Origin: Craterostigma plantagineum
Taxonomy: Eukaryota; Streptophyta; Magnoliopsida; Lamiales; Linderniaceae
DNA: 64,000 bases
Assembly (NCBI GenBank): GCA_027422505.1
Contig: JAPQWV010000306.1
Coordinates: 372,001 to 436,000 of the forward strand
Reading direction: 5' to 3'
Shown here piece after piece: positions 33,294 to 45,205 of the stretch (position 1 is the stretch's first letter; each line of letters begins with the position of its first letter). The notes under the pieces were generated by a model, which worked only from the letters and a program-made list of their open reading frames with translations, searched no databases and was not told the DNA's origin. The position numbers and the translations under genes were made by a program.

Positions 33294-33779
33294 TAGTGAG
33301 ATTAAAAGTTGGGTTATGAGTGGAATTGGATAGGAGTTAAAATTCAAACTTAGGCCCAAAATAGAACTTGGAAATTGGACCAAATTCTTAAAGAATTATG
33401 TAGGAAACAAGCTTCCTCAAAATAAGGAAGTCCACGCCTATATGTGCCTAAACAACCCTAATTTTGATAGCACAAAATATCTTAAGCATTCTCACACTAG
33501 GAAACGTGAAGTAGAAAGAGGGAGGAGAGTTCGAACCACAGCTTGGACAAGGTATGAAATCTTACTAGGCAATTTCCGTTTTTAGCTTGTGATTTTAGGT
33601 TTTAAGTTCAGATTTGACTTGCTTAAGACGTTAGCACACGAGATTAGGTCTAAACTGGTACCTTGTAGTTAAGTCGATTTTAGGGTCTTAAAGAAGTCCA
33701 TACGGTCTTCAACGAGTTCTTAGGAAAATAGCTTTTTGATTATTAAAACTAGTGTATCGCGAATTGAAAAGTATTTTAG

Positions 33780-34500
33780 TAAGGTAGGATACGTAAAATA
33801 TGAATTTCACGAAGTGGTATTTCACGAATCGTAAGCCGCGAACTAAGGGCCGAGGCACTTTTGGGGATGGAGACTTGCGAATTGGGGTTCGCAAATTGAG
33901 GGCGGAGTTGGCGAACCCATTGGAGCTTGGCGAATTGATGACCGATTATACACTTTGCGACACCATGAAGCCGCGAAACTCACTTCGCGAATCAAGGGAA
34001 GAGTTCGCGAACTCGGAGGGGAGATGCAATTCACGAACCGAAGAAGTTGGCGAACCAAATGCATTACGCGAACTCCATGCAAGACAACGAACCCGCAGAA
34101 GAATTGCGAATCCATGCCCTTTTCGCGAATTATGAGAGGTGAGCTTCACAAATTATGAGGTTGGCGAACTCGAGGGTTACGTGAGAGAATTCGCGGACTG
34201 GTGGCTTGGAGTGATTTGCGAATAAACAAGTCATGAATTCAATTTGCAAAACATAATTTGGCGAGTCCATGCAAGTTCGCGAATTGACTAAGCGGCTAAA
34301 GCCAGTTCGCGAACTGAGTTGAATAGAGTTTGGCGAATTGAGGAACAAAGGAGATTTGGCGAATCTAAGTTGGCGATCCAGACAGTTCGCGAATTCCATA
34401 CAAATACGAATTGAGTTTGCAAAGTGTGCCTAATGCTAGATAAATTCGTGAAGTATGAACTTGGCGAACCAAGTTTCCCTAATTAAGGTAACTTCACGAA
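33780..34500 (+). repeat. TTCGCGAA / TTGGCGAAC motif array
   Basis: More than 25 occurrences of GCGAA, many as the palindrome TTCGCGAA or as TTGGCGAAC, at 15-35 bp intervals. A second short run lies at 34680-34815. The same array is in B3 (46660-48430). Confidence 0.9.
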
Positions 34501-35489
34501 TCGAACCATTAGATAAAAATGTTTTGAGGAAAATATATTTACACCATTTAATGAGAAAAATATCTTGAGTTCAATGGGATAGTCCCTCGTAACGCCCGAT
34601 TATAAATTGTCTATCGGTGTTTTTAGGGTCAATTTTCGGTGCAGACGTTGTTTTTGATAGAGTTTTGGAACGAAAATTTACGTGAAGTTAGCGAAGTAAA
34701 TTTCGGTGTAGGCAAACAGCTTAGGGACGAATTTTATAAACTCCACGAACTAAATAAGTTCGCGAAGTAACCTCACGAGTCAATAGGAATCTAGGGAGCT
34801 ATATAAGTTCTCGAATCTTATGAGGCTAAGTTTGTTCAATGAGTTGCGTGTAGTTAACGGGTCAACTCGATTCAACAGATTTATTGTAAGTAGTTTTTAA
34901 CACAAGTCGATAACTAGTATTTCAATACTTAGGACACTTAAGAAATAAATATTGGGATAATTTAGATAGCGTACTGACGTGAAAACTTTATGGTTAAGGT
35001 TGAGGCTTAGGAAATTCGTCGAACCCGTAGCACTAATCGACGGACGCCAGGTAAGTGGAGACTACACTTCAACTACAACACATAACTTCGATGTGCATAA
35101 ATTATGTGACTACGTGCTTTCATGACATAACGTGAAGTTTATGCGATATGTCTTATTACTACTCATGGCAAGAGATGCATATGCATACGATTCACGACGC
35201 AATCACATGCATACATGTTTAGTACGAAGTTTAGGACACGAGCGTGTGTATGAGTCAGGATCGCCTGTGAGCGATGTATAGCCGATATGAGCATCTGTTG
35301 TCGACTCAATTATTGAGTCACGGCTCTCCTATGTCACCATGGCGGTGGTAAGCCATCGCCAAAATTACGATTAATGTTGGGTTAAAGACCCTTATGACGG
35401 GAAGTGCGACCTGGAGGGTCGACCCGAGGGAAGACGCGACACTCGGGGTATCTCGGGTGTTGGCAACCTCGGAGTAGGCTACCAGCGTG

Positions 35490-35700
35490 AATCGCCCGCG
35501 TGTCAGGCCGCACTGGGCTTAAAAGGGCACCTTCGGAACAGCGTTGGGCCGAAAAGGCGTTATCAGCCTCCCAGGTCGCATTGGACTAAAAAGGTGTCAC
35601 GGAGACGAATAGGGGTTGCCCCTCAACGACGACCGCATTGGACCGAAAAGGCATCGTTAGCCTCCCAATGTGGATCACGTTGGGCTAAATGGTGCCATGG
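35490..35700 (+). repeat. CGCATTGGACCGAAAAGG-like array
   Basis: About five units of CGCATTGGRCTRAAAAGGNR followed by variable spacers, upstream of the conserved 3' LTR block. Confidence 0.75.
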
Positions 35701-35949
35701 AGTCGAATGAAAATTGCAAAGAATGGTGGCCTCTCAGTTGCGTGTGCTATCACTTATGTATATGTATGAAATGGAAATGAGCTCTACGATGGTGCATAGA
35801 GAGATAGAAAAGCCGAGGGCCCAATATGAAAGGAAAGATAATACGAAAGAAAAGGAGAATGAAAAGGAAAGTGAAGTCTAGAGATGCATTGACGCGGATG
35901 TCACTACGAGTTAGTACGTGTGCACTGCATGCATATAGTTTCCGCTTAC

Positions 35950-35965
35950 TGAGCTCTTTAGCTCA
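35950..35965 (+). other. Conserved LTR hairpin
   Basis: TGAGCT-CTTT-AGCTCA, a perfect 6-bp stem with a 4-base loop, 12 bp upstream of GTGTTGTAGGT (35978-35988). Confidence 0.7.
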
Positions 35966-36315
35966 CCCTTACATTGTGTGTTGTAGGTGCGAGTGATCGC
36001 CTAACTAGCAAGGCAGTCTTTTGAAGCTTCCGAGCGACTTTTGGGGGTGGTGTGTACGTGGATGACGACCTGTGAGGCCGAGCGCATAGGATTTCTTTTG
36101 CTGCGAATGTACACAACCCGTAGGCATAGCATGTAGTTAGGACTCGAAGTAATTCTTTTGACATGTAAATGTATTCTTTTGACTTGTACCGAAACTACTT
36201 CCATAATGAAAGATGGAAAAATTTCATACGCACTTTCGCCTGTTTCTTCAAGTTCTTAACTCGTTAGGCACTTAGGATAATGCTAGAAATTGTGACGATG
36301 GCTAGGGTCGCTACA

Positions 36316-36817
36316 CTGAGCGTGTGTGAACCTCACAAGTAGACAAGAGTGACGCGTGCCTTTCGTGAAGGGAGGATTTTAGATCCAGCTGACCTTCGGG
36401 AGCGAGCTGTTTCGAGTCAGAGAATAGGGATTCTCAGGGAACGACGTGGAACGAAACTCAGAATTAGGCACCCTAGCCGCGGTCTAGTGTTCATTTTGGT
36501 CTTGGTTGTGTAAGGGCGATCGGTCACTTCTGTAACCAACTACGGTAACATAGTGGATTGATCAAACTCTTGAGGAGCAAACCTCAAGGAGAGGACTAAA
36601 CCCAATTGGGGATATAACCTCTATAAATCCAGGTGTCATTTACTTTTCAATTCACTTGCACTCACACGGATCCACTCGACCAACAGTTAAAGGAATAACC
36701 ATCAAAACGCTTTAATTGTGCTGTTCTCATTTTAAAGATACTTTATATCAAAGAAGCAAAACGTTTTCAGTAGCCTAATTCACCCCCCCCCCCCTCTGAG
36801 GCACATATTCTACTTCA
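36316..36817 (+). repeat. Sirevirus 3' LTR, second part
   Basis: Continues the LTR beyond B1 and ends with a C-run (36783-36794), CTCTGAGGCACATATTC and TACTTCA, typical of Sirevirus LTR ends. Host-like sequence begins at 36818. Confidence 0.75.
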
Positions 36818-36856
36818 GAAACTATAATAGAACGTGAGGAAATAGTTAGTACAGCA

Positions 36857-38490
36857 AAATTACGGACCTAATTCATCATGTTGATGCGCATAGACTGAAA
36901 TCTGCTTGACCTTCTCCTCAACCAACTGCATTCTAGTGTCACTAAGCTTGGAGCTTGCCTCCACGATTGCTAACCTTCCATTAGTTTTGCCGAGAACCAT
37001 TCCCACCCTCTCATTAGTGGTACTGTATGATCTCTTGAGGGCCTCGATGAGGTTGCTGCCCGGTGATTTGCCTACTGAAAGGGCACAGTTGATGTTTTGT
37101 TGCATCCGACATGCTAGGTAATAAATTCGACATTCAGCGTTTTACATAATCGAAGGCTTACCTGAGTGGTTTTATCTCCCCGAGTAGCTTGCGGAGAATT
37201 CATATCACTTTGTGGAGTGGATCGGTCCTCTGGAGTGTCAGCTTGGCGATGTTTTTTGACATCTTTATTTCAGTCATTGCCTGCAAAGATGATGGTCTTT
37301 GACTATTTTTTGAATGCTCACTGTCATCCTTGTCTCGACGTGCCCGATTCGAACGTCTCGTCATTCTGACTTGTGCGGAAGACGCCATCGATGGATCTCT
37401 ATGCTGATCAGGGACATCCATGTGCAATGGTTCGCCACCAATGATCTTTGAGTCAGACGATTGAGATGCGATGGAGGGAGATTGACCCTTGCTTTTCGGT
37501 TTCTCGTCACGTACAGGAGATGCTAGTTTTGTGTGCCGATAAAGAAACCCTTCGATGGAGCTGATTTTTTTCTCTGGTGTATCATGATGGGAAGAATCTG
37601 CGGCACCTGACTCGCCACTAACTGCAGTCGTAGGCTGTTCACGTGCTTTGACGTTCCCAGACGGACACACGTTACTGTAACTCCACTCAATAGAAGCGAG
37701 TTATTTCCTGAAGGAGCTCATTGTCATTAGTGGACACGACCTGACTGGGGTCATGAAAGAAGGACGCACATTCTTCGTACGTGGGCTGTAACAGGCTCCT
37801 TCTGACGCCTGATGAAGAAGGTGCTCTCACAATTTCACCCATCGACGGAGATCCCTTTGTCTTCCAATCATTTGAGTACCAGTAACACATGCGGGGTTTT
37901 GGACTGCCCTTCAGCTGCTGCCGTTTCGCAAAGTTCTTGGCGATACCAGGTATAAACTCATACGCAAGTACCTGAGGAATGGCAGATGATAATGCCATTT
38001 GAATTATGTGTATCACAATAAAACAATAATTAACATTACATTTTTTTGGAAGAACAAATGATTACCTGCAGTGTGTGTACAAACCCACCAAGTCCAATAC
38101 CACGATAATGTTTCTTTTGTATTTTTGCTGAGCCTTCCAAATAACTGAGGTCTCTTTTCAAAGCAACCAGAACTTCATCAAATGCAAGAGAACCACACGG
38201 AAATTTGTTGAATTCGTCGAAGTCCTCAACTAAGTAAAGCAGAGCAGTGTCGAACATCAAGCTAGCAGTCTTCAGTTTCTCAAGGTTGACAGGGCTTGAT
38301 GATTTGGAAGGAATGCTTCGGTTAGGTCATCCAGTGTAACCCGTGTATTATTTCCAAAGTGCCTCTTAATAAAGGCTTCATTCGGCTGAAAGGAAGGATC
38401 TTCACCAAACTTCAGACCAGTCAACAAACAATATTCTACAGCTAAGAAACGCAATGGTTATCCCTTATCACCATCCATAGCTCTTCAAAA
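36857..38490 (-). pseudogene. DUF1985-domain protein, truncated multi-exon gene
   Basis: Minus strand. Exon about 38490-38277: LRFLAVEYCLLTGLKFGED, the DUF1985 core, with an in-frame TAA a few codons upstream. Exon about 38277-38066: TASLMFDTALLYLVEDFDEF then FNKFPCGSLAFDEVL. An intron with GTAATC donor and CTCAG acceptor leads to the exon starting 37976 (VLAYEFIPGIA). Then a Ser/Lys-rich, disordered stretch (37670-37200) with RRSNRARRDK, and a coiled-coil-like C-terminal piece (37105-36860). DUF1985 proteins in plants are often fused to Ulp1/C48 peptidases, as host genes and as cargo of Mutator-like elements; here the peptidase is not downstream but on the far side of B2 (54510-55420). The Sirevirus LTR end cuts the gene at 36817. 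Confidence 0.6.
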
Positions 38491-39476
38491 TTGCCGTCTG
38501 CTACTTGAGATTGCATAAGAAACCATTGGTTCTACAATGGCAATGTATTATTCCGGGTCATACAAAAACTTTAATAATCAGAAAAGAAAATCGGATAATG
38601 TTGGCCACTAAAGTTGCAAACACAGAAATGTATATAGAGGTACTAAAATAGTTGGAAAGAGCTCGTTTCGCAGAAGATATCAAAAAATCCATTGGCAGCA
38701 CGTTAATAAAGCAATAAAACAGATCAATAACATGAGATTTTTCTGCATTAATACTCACTACCTAGCAGACAATAATGCTGCCTATAAAGATTTGTGAAAA
38801 AATGTTTATAGCCATGCCATTACAGTGAGAGAGTACGTTTGCAGAACATCCATGCAAAAAAATCGGAAATTTTAGACAGGAACATACTCATCACAATCGG
38901 AACTCAGGTTTAAGTTAGACGATAAGAAACACAACTCCAAACCCGAGAATGTTTAGCTGCATGGTCCCAAGTATCCCCTACAAATGCGTCTAAGAGAACA
39001 ATAGATGACTGACGGAGTGAGGAAGATGTTGATGGGGAGAAGTCGACGAAATGGAATCGAAATCGGTAATATTAAGTTTTCTCACAACGTAGAACTCGCA
39101 CTGTGCACACAAATGTTTAAAAAGAAAAATGAGCATATTGCAGGGTACGATTTTTATAAGAAAGCTGGAATTTTCAATATTAAATAAGTTCGAACCGTTT
39201 ATTATTTCAGACCGCTTTTGGTTGTTTAAATTTATATCAGGAGTGCATCTTTAATGTATAAGCAGCTTATCATATAAAGCCACATGTTATGATAGCATTC
39301 TTTTGCAGTTGCACTGTAATTTAAATTACGGAACAATAAATGCTGTAAAAGCCAATGATGTGCAAAAACCTTGATCAACCCACAATATAAAAGATGCTAT
39401 GAATTTAAATTAGGAATTACTTAATGCTTCAAACACCAAATACATATTCGAACGCAGCAAGATTATCATATATGGT
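38491..39476. other. AT-rich non-coding DNA
   Basis: No supported gene or repeat; probably 5' flank of the DUF1985 gene. ATGGT at 39472-39476 is the left target duplication of element B2. Confidence 0.6.
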
Positions 39477-39825
39477 TGTCAGGACCCTAACCTTCGCTAT
39501 TTATCTTATCGTTATCCTATGTGCCTAATGGTGCGTTGATTCGTAAAGACGCGGGAATACGTATGAAATTATTCCATTTATGATACGGAAGTCGTTCTTG
39601 CATGTTAAAAGGATTACATAAGGTTCCTACATTCGTACAAGTCCTATTCACACGAGATGTGTGTACATGCACAACAAAAGTATTCTTATCGGCTCGGCCT
39701 CACAGGTCATCATCCATGCACACACTCCCACCTCAAAAGCAGCTCGAAGCTCCAAAAGATAGGCCTTGCACCCAGAACGATCACGTACCGTGGTCGCTGG
39801 CACCTACAACACGTAAAGTAAGGAG

Positions 39826-39842
39826 TGAGCCGTCGTGGCTCA
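39826..39842 (-). other. Conserved LTR hairpin
   Basis: TGAGCC-GTCGT-GGCTCA, a perfect 6-bp stem; on the minus strand it lies just upstream of GTGTTGTAGGT. Confidence 0.7.
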
Positions 39843-40789
39843 GTAACCAAAAAAAATTATGCATGAATGCACGTGTCCCAACTCGCAACGACAATCCATG
39901 TCGATGCTTTCTAACTCTCATGCCCCTTTTTGTTCTATTGTTCTCTCATTTCATATGGGCTCTCGCCTTTCTATCTTACTATGCGCCATTTCATAGAGCT
40001 CTGATCCTCAAGGGATACATACATATGTGAAGGCTCACGCAGTGAGAGGTTACACGAAGGTTCCTTTCCTATCCTGGTATGGCCTATCACGCGGACGATT
40101 CTCGTTGGTAGCCACCGAGGTCGCCGACACCATAAGTTCCCTCTATGTCGTGCTTCCGTCGGGTCGCATCCTCCAGGTTGCATCTTCTGTTACGGGGTGT
40201 TCCCCTACCTATCATATCAGGTATTTCGGCGTCGTGAATCGCCACGGCCGCATAGGAGAGTCGTGACTCTACATCGAGTCGACAACAGGCGCCTATATCG
40301 GCGAATTTCCATCGCACAAAGGCGATCTTATAACATGCACGCTCACATACCTGATTTTCATCCTACCCATGCGTGCATATGCTCATGTCATAATTCATGC
40401 GTATATGCATTTGATAACTTCATGCATAACAAGTAAGTCACATCATACAAAATTCATGTAGTGTCACGTAAGCACGAAATCACATAGGTCATGCACAAAC
40501 AAGTTACGCGTTGTAGTTGAACTTCTACTTACCTGTCGTTCGTGCTACGTGTTCTTACTGCTTTGGGAATTTCCTATTGTTCGACCTTTAGACATAAATA
40601 TCATCACATCAGCGTTATGCCTTCATTAAATAATTAACTCGTACTAAATTATTTTGGCTATATTAATTTGCTACAAACTCTAAGTCACTCAGTTCTAGTC
40701 CAGGCTAAGTCCCTGCCCGATTAAACTCTGAGTTAAGTTAGTACTAATTCTAACATAAGAAGTTCGGCGAAAGTTAGCAGATTGTTGGT

Positions 40790-41220
40790 GTTAGGTTTGC
40801 CCGATCTTTGAGGCTTCGAATCGCCCGATTCGTAGCATGTGGAAATAGAATTCGCCCATTTTGTCCACGCATGGAGTCACTCGATTTATCCATGCATGGA
40901 ATCACCCGATTTGAGTTTCCTCGTTTGTCACATGTGGCTCCAAGTCGCCCGATTTGCTAGGTTTTGTTCATGGTCTCGCCGTGTGTCATATGGGCTCTAA
41001 ATCGCCCGATTAAATTCTCTTCAATGTTCACTTTCGCTCGATCCCTTACGTGCCACAAATCGCCCGATTGCTGAGGGTTTTCATTCGTTCAGTTGCTAAG
41101 TTAATTACTTCACCGAGACTTATACTATATGTAGGTTATTTTGGAATCGCACGATTTGTCACTCAAACTAAGATTGCTCAATTCTATGACATGTTGCTCC
41201 ATTCGGCCGATTTTTCATAC
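40790..41220 (-). repeat. AATCGGGCGATT motif array
   Basis: About a dozen copies of ATCGCCCGATT (plus-strand reading) or variants (AATCACCCGATTT, AGTCGCCCGATTTG). The same array is in the 5' LTR at 52990-53650. Confidence 0.9.
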
Positions 41221-42108
41221 AAATCTCACATCATCCGAAATCTTCAAATCCTCATCTACCTGAAACAAAATTCGTTAGCTCATTTTACCCAGAATACATA
41301 AGTTCTAAATTCCTCTTCCTCTCTAAGACGTCCTACCTACCGCAAGATCATCTTATACGAAAGTTATAAACCCTAAAACATGTTGTGCTATCCAACACTT
41401 AGTTAATCTCAACGAAACCCTCGGTTATGATTTGACACCCCAACCTAGGGTTTTTGCCTTCTAGGGTACACTTAAACTCCTTAAGTTTTCTTAATCGTAA
41501 TTATAATTTAACTGAGTAACCCTAGTAATGGAAATCATAATAGCTTAAAATAATAATTTCACTTACTAATTTCAAAGTCCAAGCTAACTTGGGCGCGAAA
41601 TTTTGAGCTTCCTTCGATTTCTTTCTTTCTTCTTCCCTTGAGCTTTTGTTGGTTTCTATCTACGTGGGGTTATGGATTCTAAAAAGGTTAGATTACATAT
41701 TTTTAACAAGGGGCATGGTGATGGGACTTAGGTGGCGTGAGGTCCCCAATTTTGGGGAACCTTTGTCCCCTCCCAAGTTGGGCTTTTAGTTTGGGCCAAT
41801 TACTTAAACCTATACCATTAATGATTTATAGTCCATTTGAGGCGATTCCTAGTGTTATTTAGTTCAACTTCCCTTGTTCCTATATTTTCGAAAATGCTCA
41901 ATAATATAGATATTATATGCGCACAAAATTCACATAATTCACTTAAGCACGAAAATTTAACACACAAAAATTCATATAACCACTTAGGCACAAAATTCAA
42001 AAAAGAAAATCACATAAGCATAAGACGTGCACGAACATTTATATAGTCACATAGGTCGTGAATGAAATTTTATTGGCCAAACTAGTTTACGGGACTCGGG
42101 GTTCTACA

Positions 42109-42130
42109 TCCTCCCCCCCCCCCCCCTAAA
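42109..42130 (-). other. Polypurine tract expanded to a G homopolymer
   Basis: On the minus strand CTTTAGG then 14 uninterrupted G and GAGGA, directly before the 3' LTR. Family A tracts have six G. Confidence 0.8.
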
Positions 42131-42179
42131 GAGGATTTCGCCCCCGAAATCAGCCTGTTTGGAACAACTCAGGATAGCA

Positions 42180-43612
42180 AACTCTCATTTCGTCCTCATG
42201 TTCCTAAGTGGCTTCCTCCGTTGACTGATTTTGCCACAACACTTTCACTAAAGGAATCTCATTTTTCCTAAGTCGCTTAGTTTAGTACATCAATATCTCT
42301 ACAGGAGCTTCCTCGTAACTCAGATCTGGTTTCAATTGTTGGTGTAAAAACTCGTTCTTCAGCACATGATTCGGGTCGGCTAAATACTTCCGTAGAGTGG
42401 AAATGTGGAAGGTATCATGCACTTGAGACAACGACGCTGGCAATTCCAATTTGTACGCTACCTCGCCAATTCTTTTTACGATCCTGAATGGGCCAATGTA
42501 CCTTGGGCTTAACTTCCCTTTCTTCCCGAATATCTTTACGCCCCCTCATCGGTGATACTTTAACAAACGCTAGATCATCTACATTGAATTCCAATGGTCG
42601 GCGTCTTTGGTCCGGATAGCTTTTTTGCCTACTTTGTGTCGTTCGCATCCTTTCTCGTAGTTGCATAATCTTCGTCATTTCTCGTACCATATCGGGGCCT
42701 AATATTGCCTGTTCATCGTCTCGTCCGAATGTACGAGAGATCTGCACTTACGCCCATATAGAGCTTCGTACGGTGCCATCCCGATTGTAGCATGGTAGCT
42801 ATTGTTGTACGAAAACTCAACGAGTGGAAGATACCTACTCCAATTTCCCTCAAAATCGAGCACACAGGCTCGTAGCATATCCTCTAACGTCTGGATCGTC
42901 CGCTCGGATTGACCGTCCATTTGCGGATGGTTGGCAGTGCTGAAGGAAAGCTTCGTTCCCATCGCCTTTTGTAAACTCGTCCAAAATTTCGACAAGAATC
43001 TTGAGTCACGATCTGAGACTATGATGACGGGATTTCGTGAAGTCGTACTATTTCCTGGATGTAAAGTTCCGCATAGCGCTCCATGGAAAGCGTCGAACTT
43101 ATTGGTAGGAAATGGGCAGACTTGGTTAGTCAGTCGACGATCACCCAAATCGCGTCATGCCCCTTCACATTCTTCGGAAAACAGATCACCCAGGAATTGA
43201 TTACGACTGCAACGTTCTTGCCGGTATTTGATGTTCGGCCTTTATTTGCTGGCATGTCAGACACTGACTCACGAATGTTGCTATGTCCTTCTTAATGCCT
43301 GGCCACCACTAGTTCTCCCGTAGGTACATCTTCGTGGCTCCTGGATGAACTGAATATGTCGTGGCATGTGCTTCCATCATTATCGTTCTTCGAAGTTCTG
43401 CGTCATCGCGCACGTATAGTCGGCTATTGAAATACAACTTTCCGTCTTCCCGCACTGTTAAAATCCACTGTCGGTTGTTCCGTCTGTGCTCCCTGGATTT
43501 TCGTATAGAATTGATCTTCTTCTTGCGCCTTATTGATTCGTTCTAACAGTGTAGGTTGCACGGTTAAGGCTGCTAGTTTCGTTTCGACTTCGCCTAACCG
43601 TACAATCTCCAC
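42180..43612 (-). pseudogene. B2 integrase and chromodomain-like C-terminus
   Basis: Pieces in order on the minus strand: linker VRLGEVETKLAALTVQPTL, eroded zinc finger, core with SDRDSRF and [12 protein letters not shown] (43148-42699), [11 protein letters not shown], basic C-terminal region (42747-42415), then a GPF/chromodomain-like end with several stops (to about 42180). Broken into at least four frames. Confidence 0.8.
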
Positions 43613-43634
43613 TTCGAGTAATTGTAGTTATGCA

Positions 43635-44289
43635 CTAACTGCTTTTCGTTAATACACCAGCCACAATGTTCGCTTTGCTTGGGTGGTAGTTGATTATACA
43701 ATCATAATCCTTGACCAATTCCAACCACCGCCTCTGCCTCATGTTCAGCTCCTTCTGCGTGAAGAAATACTTTAATGTTTTGTGGTCTGTATATATATCA
43801 CACCGTTCTTCGTAGAGGTAATGTCTCCAAATCTTGAGAGCAAAGACCACTGCCGCGAGCTCTAGGTCGTGCATCGGGTAATTCTTTTCATATTCCTTCA
43901 GCTGTCGAGAGGCACAAGCCACCACATTTTCGTTTTGCATTAGCATACATCCTAGCCCGTTCTTTGAAGCGTCACTGTAAACTGAAATCCCCCGGTTCCT
44001 GAGGGTATTGTGAGAATTGGGGCTGTCGTAAGCCGCTTTTTCAGTTCTTGGAACTCTGTTCACATTCCTTACTCCAATGAAAGGGAGTATTCTTTCTTGT
44101 CAACTTCGTCAGCGTTGAGGCAATTTTAGAGAAATGTTGAACTTCCTATAATATCCTGCCAAGCCTAAAATGCTTCGCACTTCAGCCACGTTTGTCAGTT
44201 AGGGTCAATTACTGATGGCTTTAACCTTGTTGGGATCAACCGAAAATCATGCTCGAGACTAATATGTCCCCAAAATGGGACCAGATCTA
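43635..44289 (-). pseudogene. B2 RNase H
   Basis: Motifs [33 protein letters not shown] and [10 protein letters not shown] (the ADAL motif has decayed to AGVL). The upstream part (to 44289) holds the RT thumb remnant, with shifts. The MITE at 44298 separates it from the RT palm. Confidence 0.8.
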
Positions 44290-44973
44290 GCCAAAACTAG
44301 GGCTGGGGAAATATATCAAAATATCGATATATCGTTCTTATCGTATCGAAACGTACCGAGAATATCAACAATTTGGTATATCGAAGTTTTTGGTAAGGTA
44401 TGATATGAAAATTTATAAAACTTAGGTTACTGATTATACCGAAATACTAAAATTTATAATATTATATATATATATACATATATACACCTACATATATTAT
44501 ATTTTTTGAAAAAATATAAAATGGATAAAAAATATTATAAGGATCTTCATAAATTTATTTAGCCCATAAATTATTTATATGTATATATACACCGACATAT
44601 ATTAATTAATCTGTATATAAAGTTGTATTTTGTGGTTACGTAATGTTCTTTGTCTTACTAAGGAGAATGACTAAAATATGTAAACTAGTTAAGCTTATTT
44701 TATGAATTAAATTTTTTTTCGGAAAATTTGGTATTAATCCATCTTATTGGGGCCTAGGGAATTTGAATTGACTAAAAATTCAAAAACAACGAATTAACGA
44801 GTTATGAGACACGCCTCCTTGTGAATGGTATAGAAGGTATGATACCGTCGAAATTTAAGGTATAATTTTGGTATGGTATTAGTATGATTTTTTTCGATAC
44901 CGAATTTTCGGTACGGTATACGGTATCACAATTTTGGTACGGTATACCGTACCGAACCACCCCTAGCCAAAGC
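44290..44973 (+). mobile_element. hAT-type MITE
   Basis: 44298-44965 (668 bp), AT-rich, no ORF, ends TAGGGCTGG ... CCACCCCTA (imperfect terminal inverted repeats). Flanked by 8-bp target duplications GCCAAAAC (44290-44297) and GCCAAAGC (44966-44973), 7 of 8 matching, as expected of hAT elements. Subterminal GGTACGGTATACCGTACCG is itself palindromic. Confidence 0.8.
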
Positions 44974-45205
44974 TCACACTTCTTGGGCGTACAGCTCTTT
45001 CTCTCGTAATATTTCTAGAACTATCCTCAGTAGCTGTTCATGTTCGCCCTTCGTCTTCGAATAGATGAGGATATCGTCTATGACTACTATGACGAACTTA
45101 TCCAAAAATGGTTGGAATACCCGATTCATCAGATCCATAAACGCTGTTGGCGCGTTAGTCAGCCCAAAAGGCATGAATAGGAACTCATAGTGCCCGTAAC
45201 AAGTA
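44974..45205 (-). pseudogene. B2 reverse transcriptase, palm
   Basis: [23 protein letters not shown] and IDDILIYSK (active site reads VIDD). It continues the RT fragment at 49591-49940 across solo LTR B3 and is cut at 44974 by the MITE. Confidence 0.85.

Larger units (their letters stand above)
32938..36320 (+). mobile_element. Solo LTR B1 with CTGAG target duplication
   Basis: LTR 32943-36315 (3373 bp, TGTAGGACCC ... GTCGCTACA), flanked by CTGAG at 32938-32942 and 36316-36320. No internal domain, so it is a solo LTR left by LTR-LTR recombination. Ty3/gypsy by similarity of its ends to the LTRs of B2. Contains an AAT microsatellite (33256-33293), a TTCGCGAA array (33780-34500), a CGCATTGGACCGAAAAGG array (35490-35700) and a hairpin (35950-35965). 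Confidence 0.9.
25268..36817 (+). mobile_element. Sirevirus-type Ty1/copia element, 5'-truncated
   Basis: Order: gag C-terminal part, protease, integrase, RT, RNase H (integrase before RT, so Ty1/copia), an additional env-like ORF, a multi-PPT array, then the 3' LTR. Sirevirus diagnosis rests on the long coiled-coil Gag with two zinc knuckles, the extra ORF after pol and repeated AGGGGGAG tracts. The 5' LTR and Gag N-terminus are missing. The 3' LTR (31808-32942 plus 36321-36817) is interrupted by solo LTR B1. Confidence 0.85.
39477..42108 (-). repeat. B2 3' LTR
   Basis: 2632 bp, TGTCAGGACC ... GGTTCTACA in plus-strand reading. Contains the hairpin (39826-39842) and an ATCGCCCGATT array (40790-41220). 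No supported gene. Confidence 0.9.

Noticed and set aside
33709..34399. Overlapping frames of 60-111 codons on both strands
   Set aside because: The palindromic TTCGCGAA array avoids stops on both strands and so produces spurious open frames.
40027..40436. Overlapping 79-codon frames in the B2 3' LTR
   Set aside because: Not collinear with frames in the 5' LTR copy and without recognisable domains; LTR sequence.
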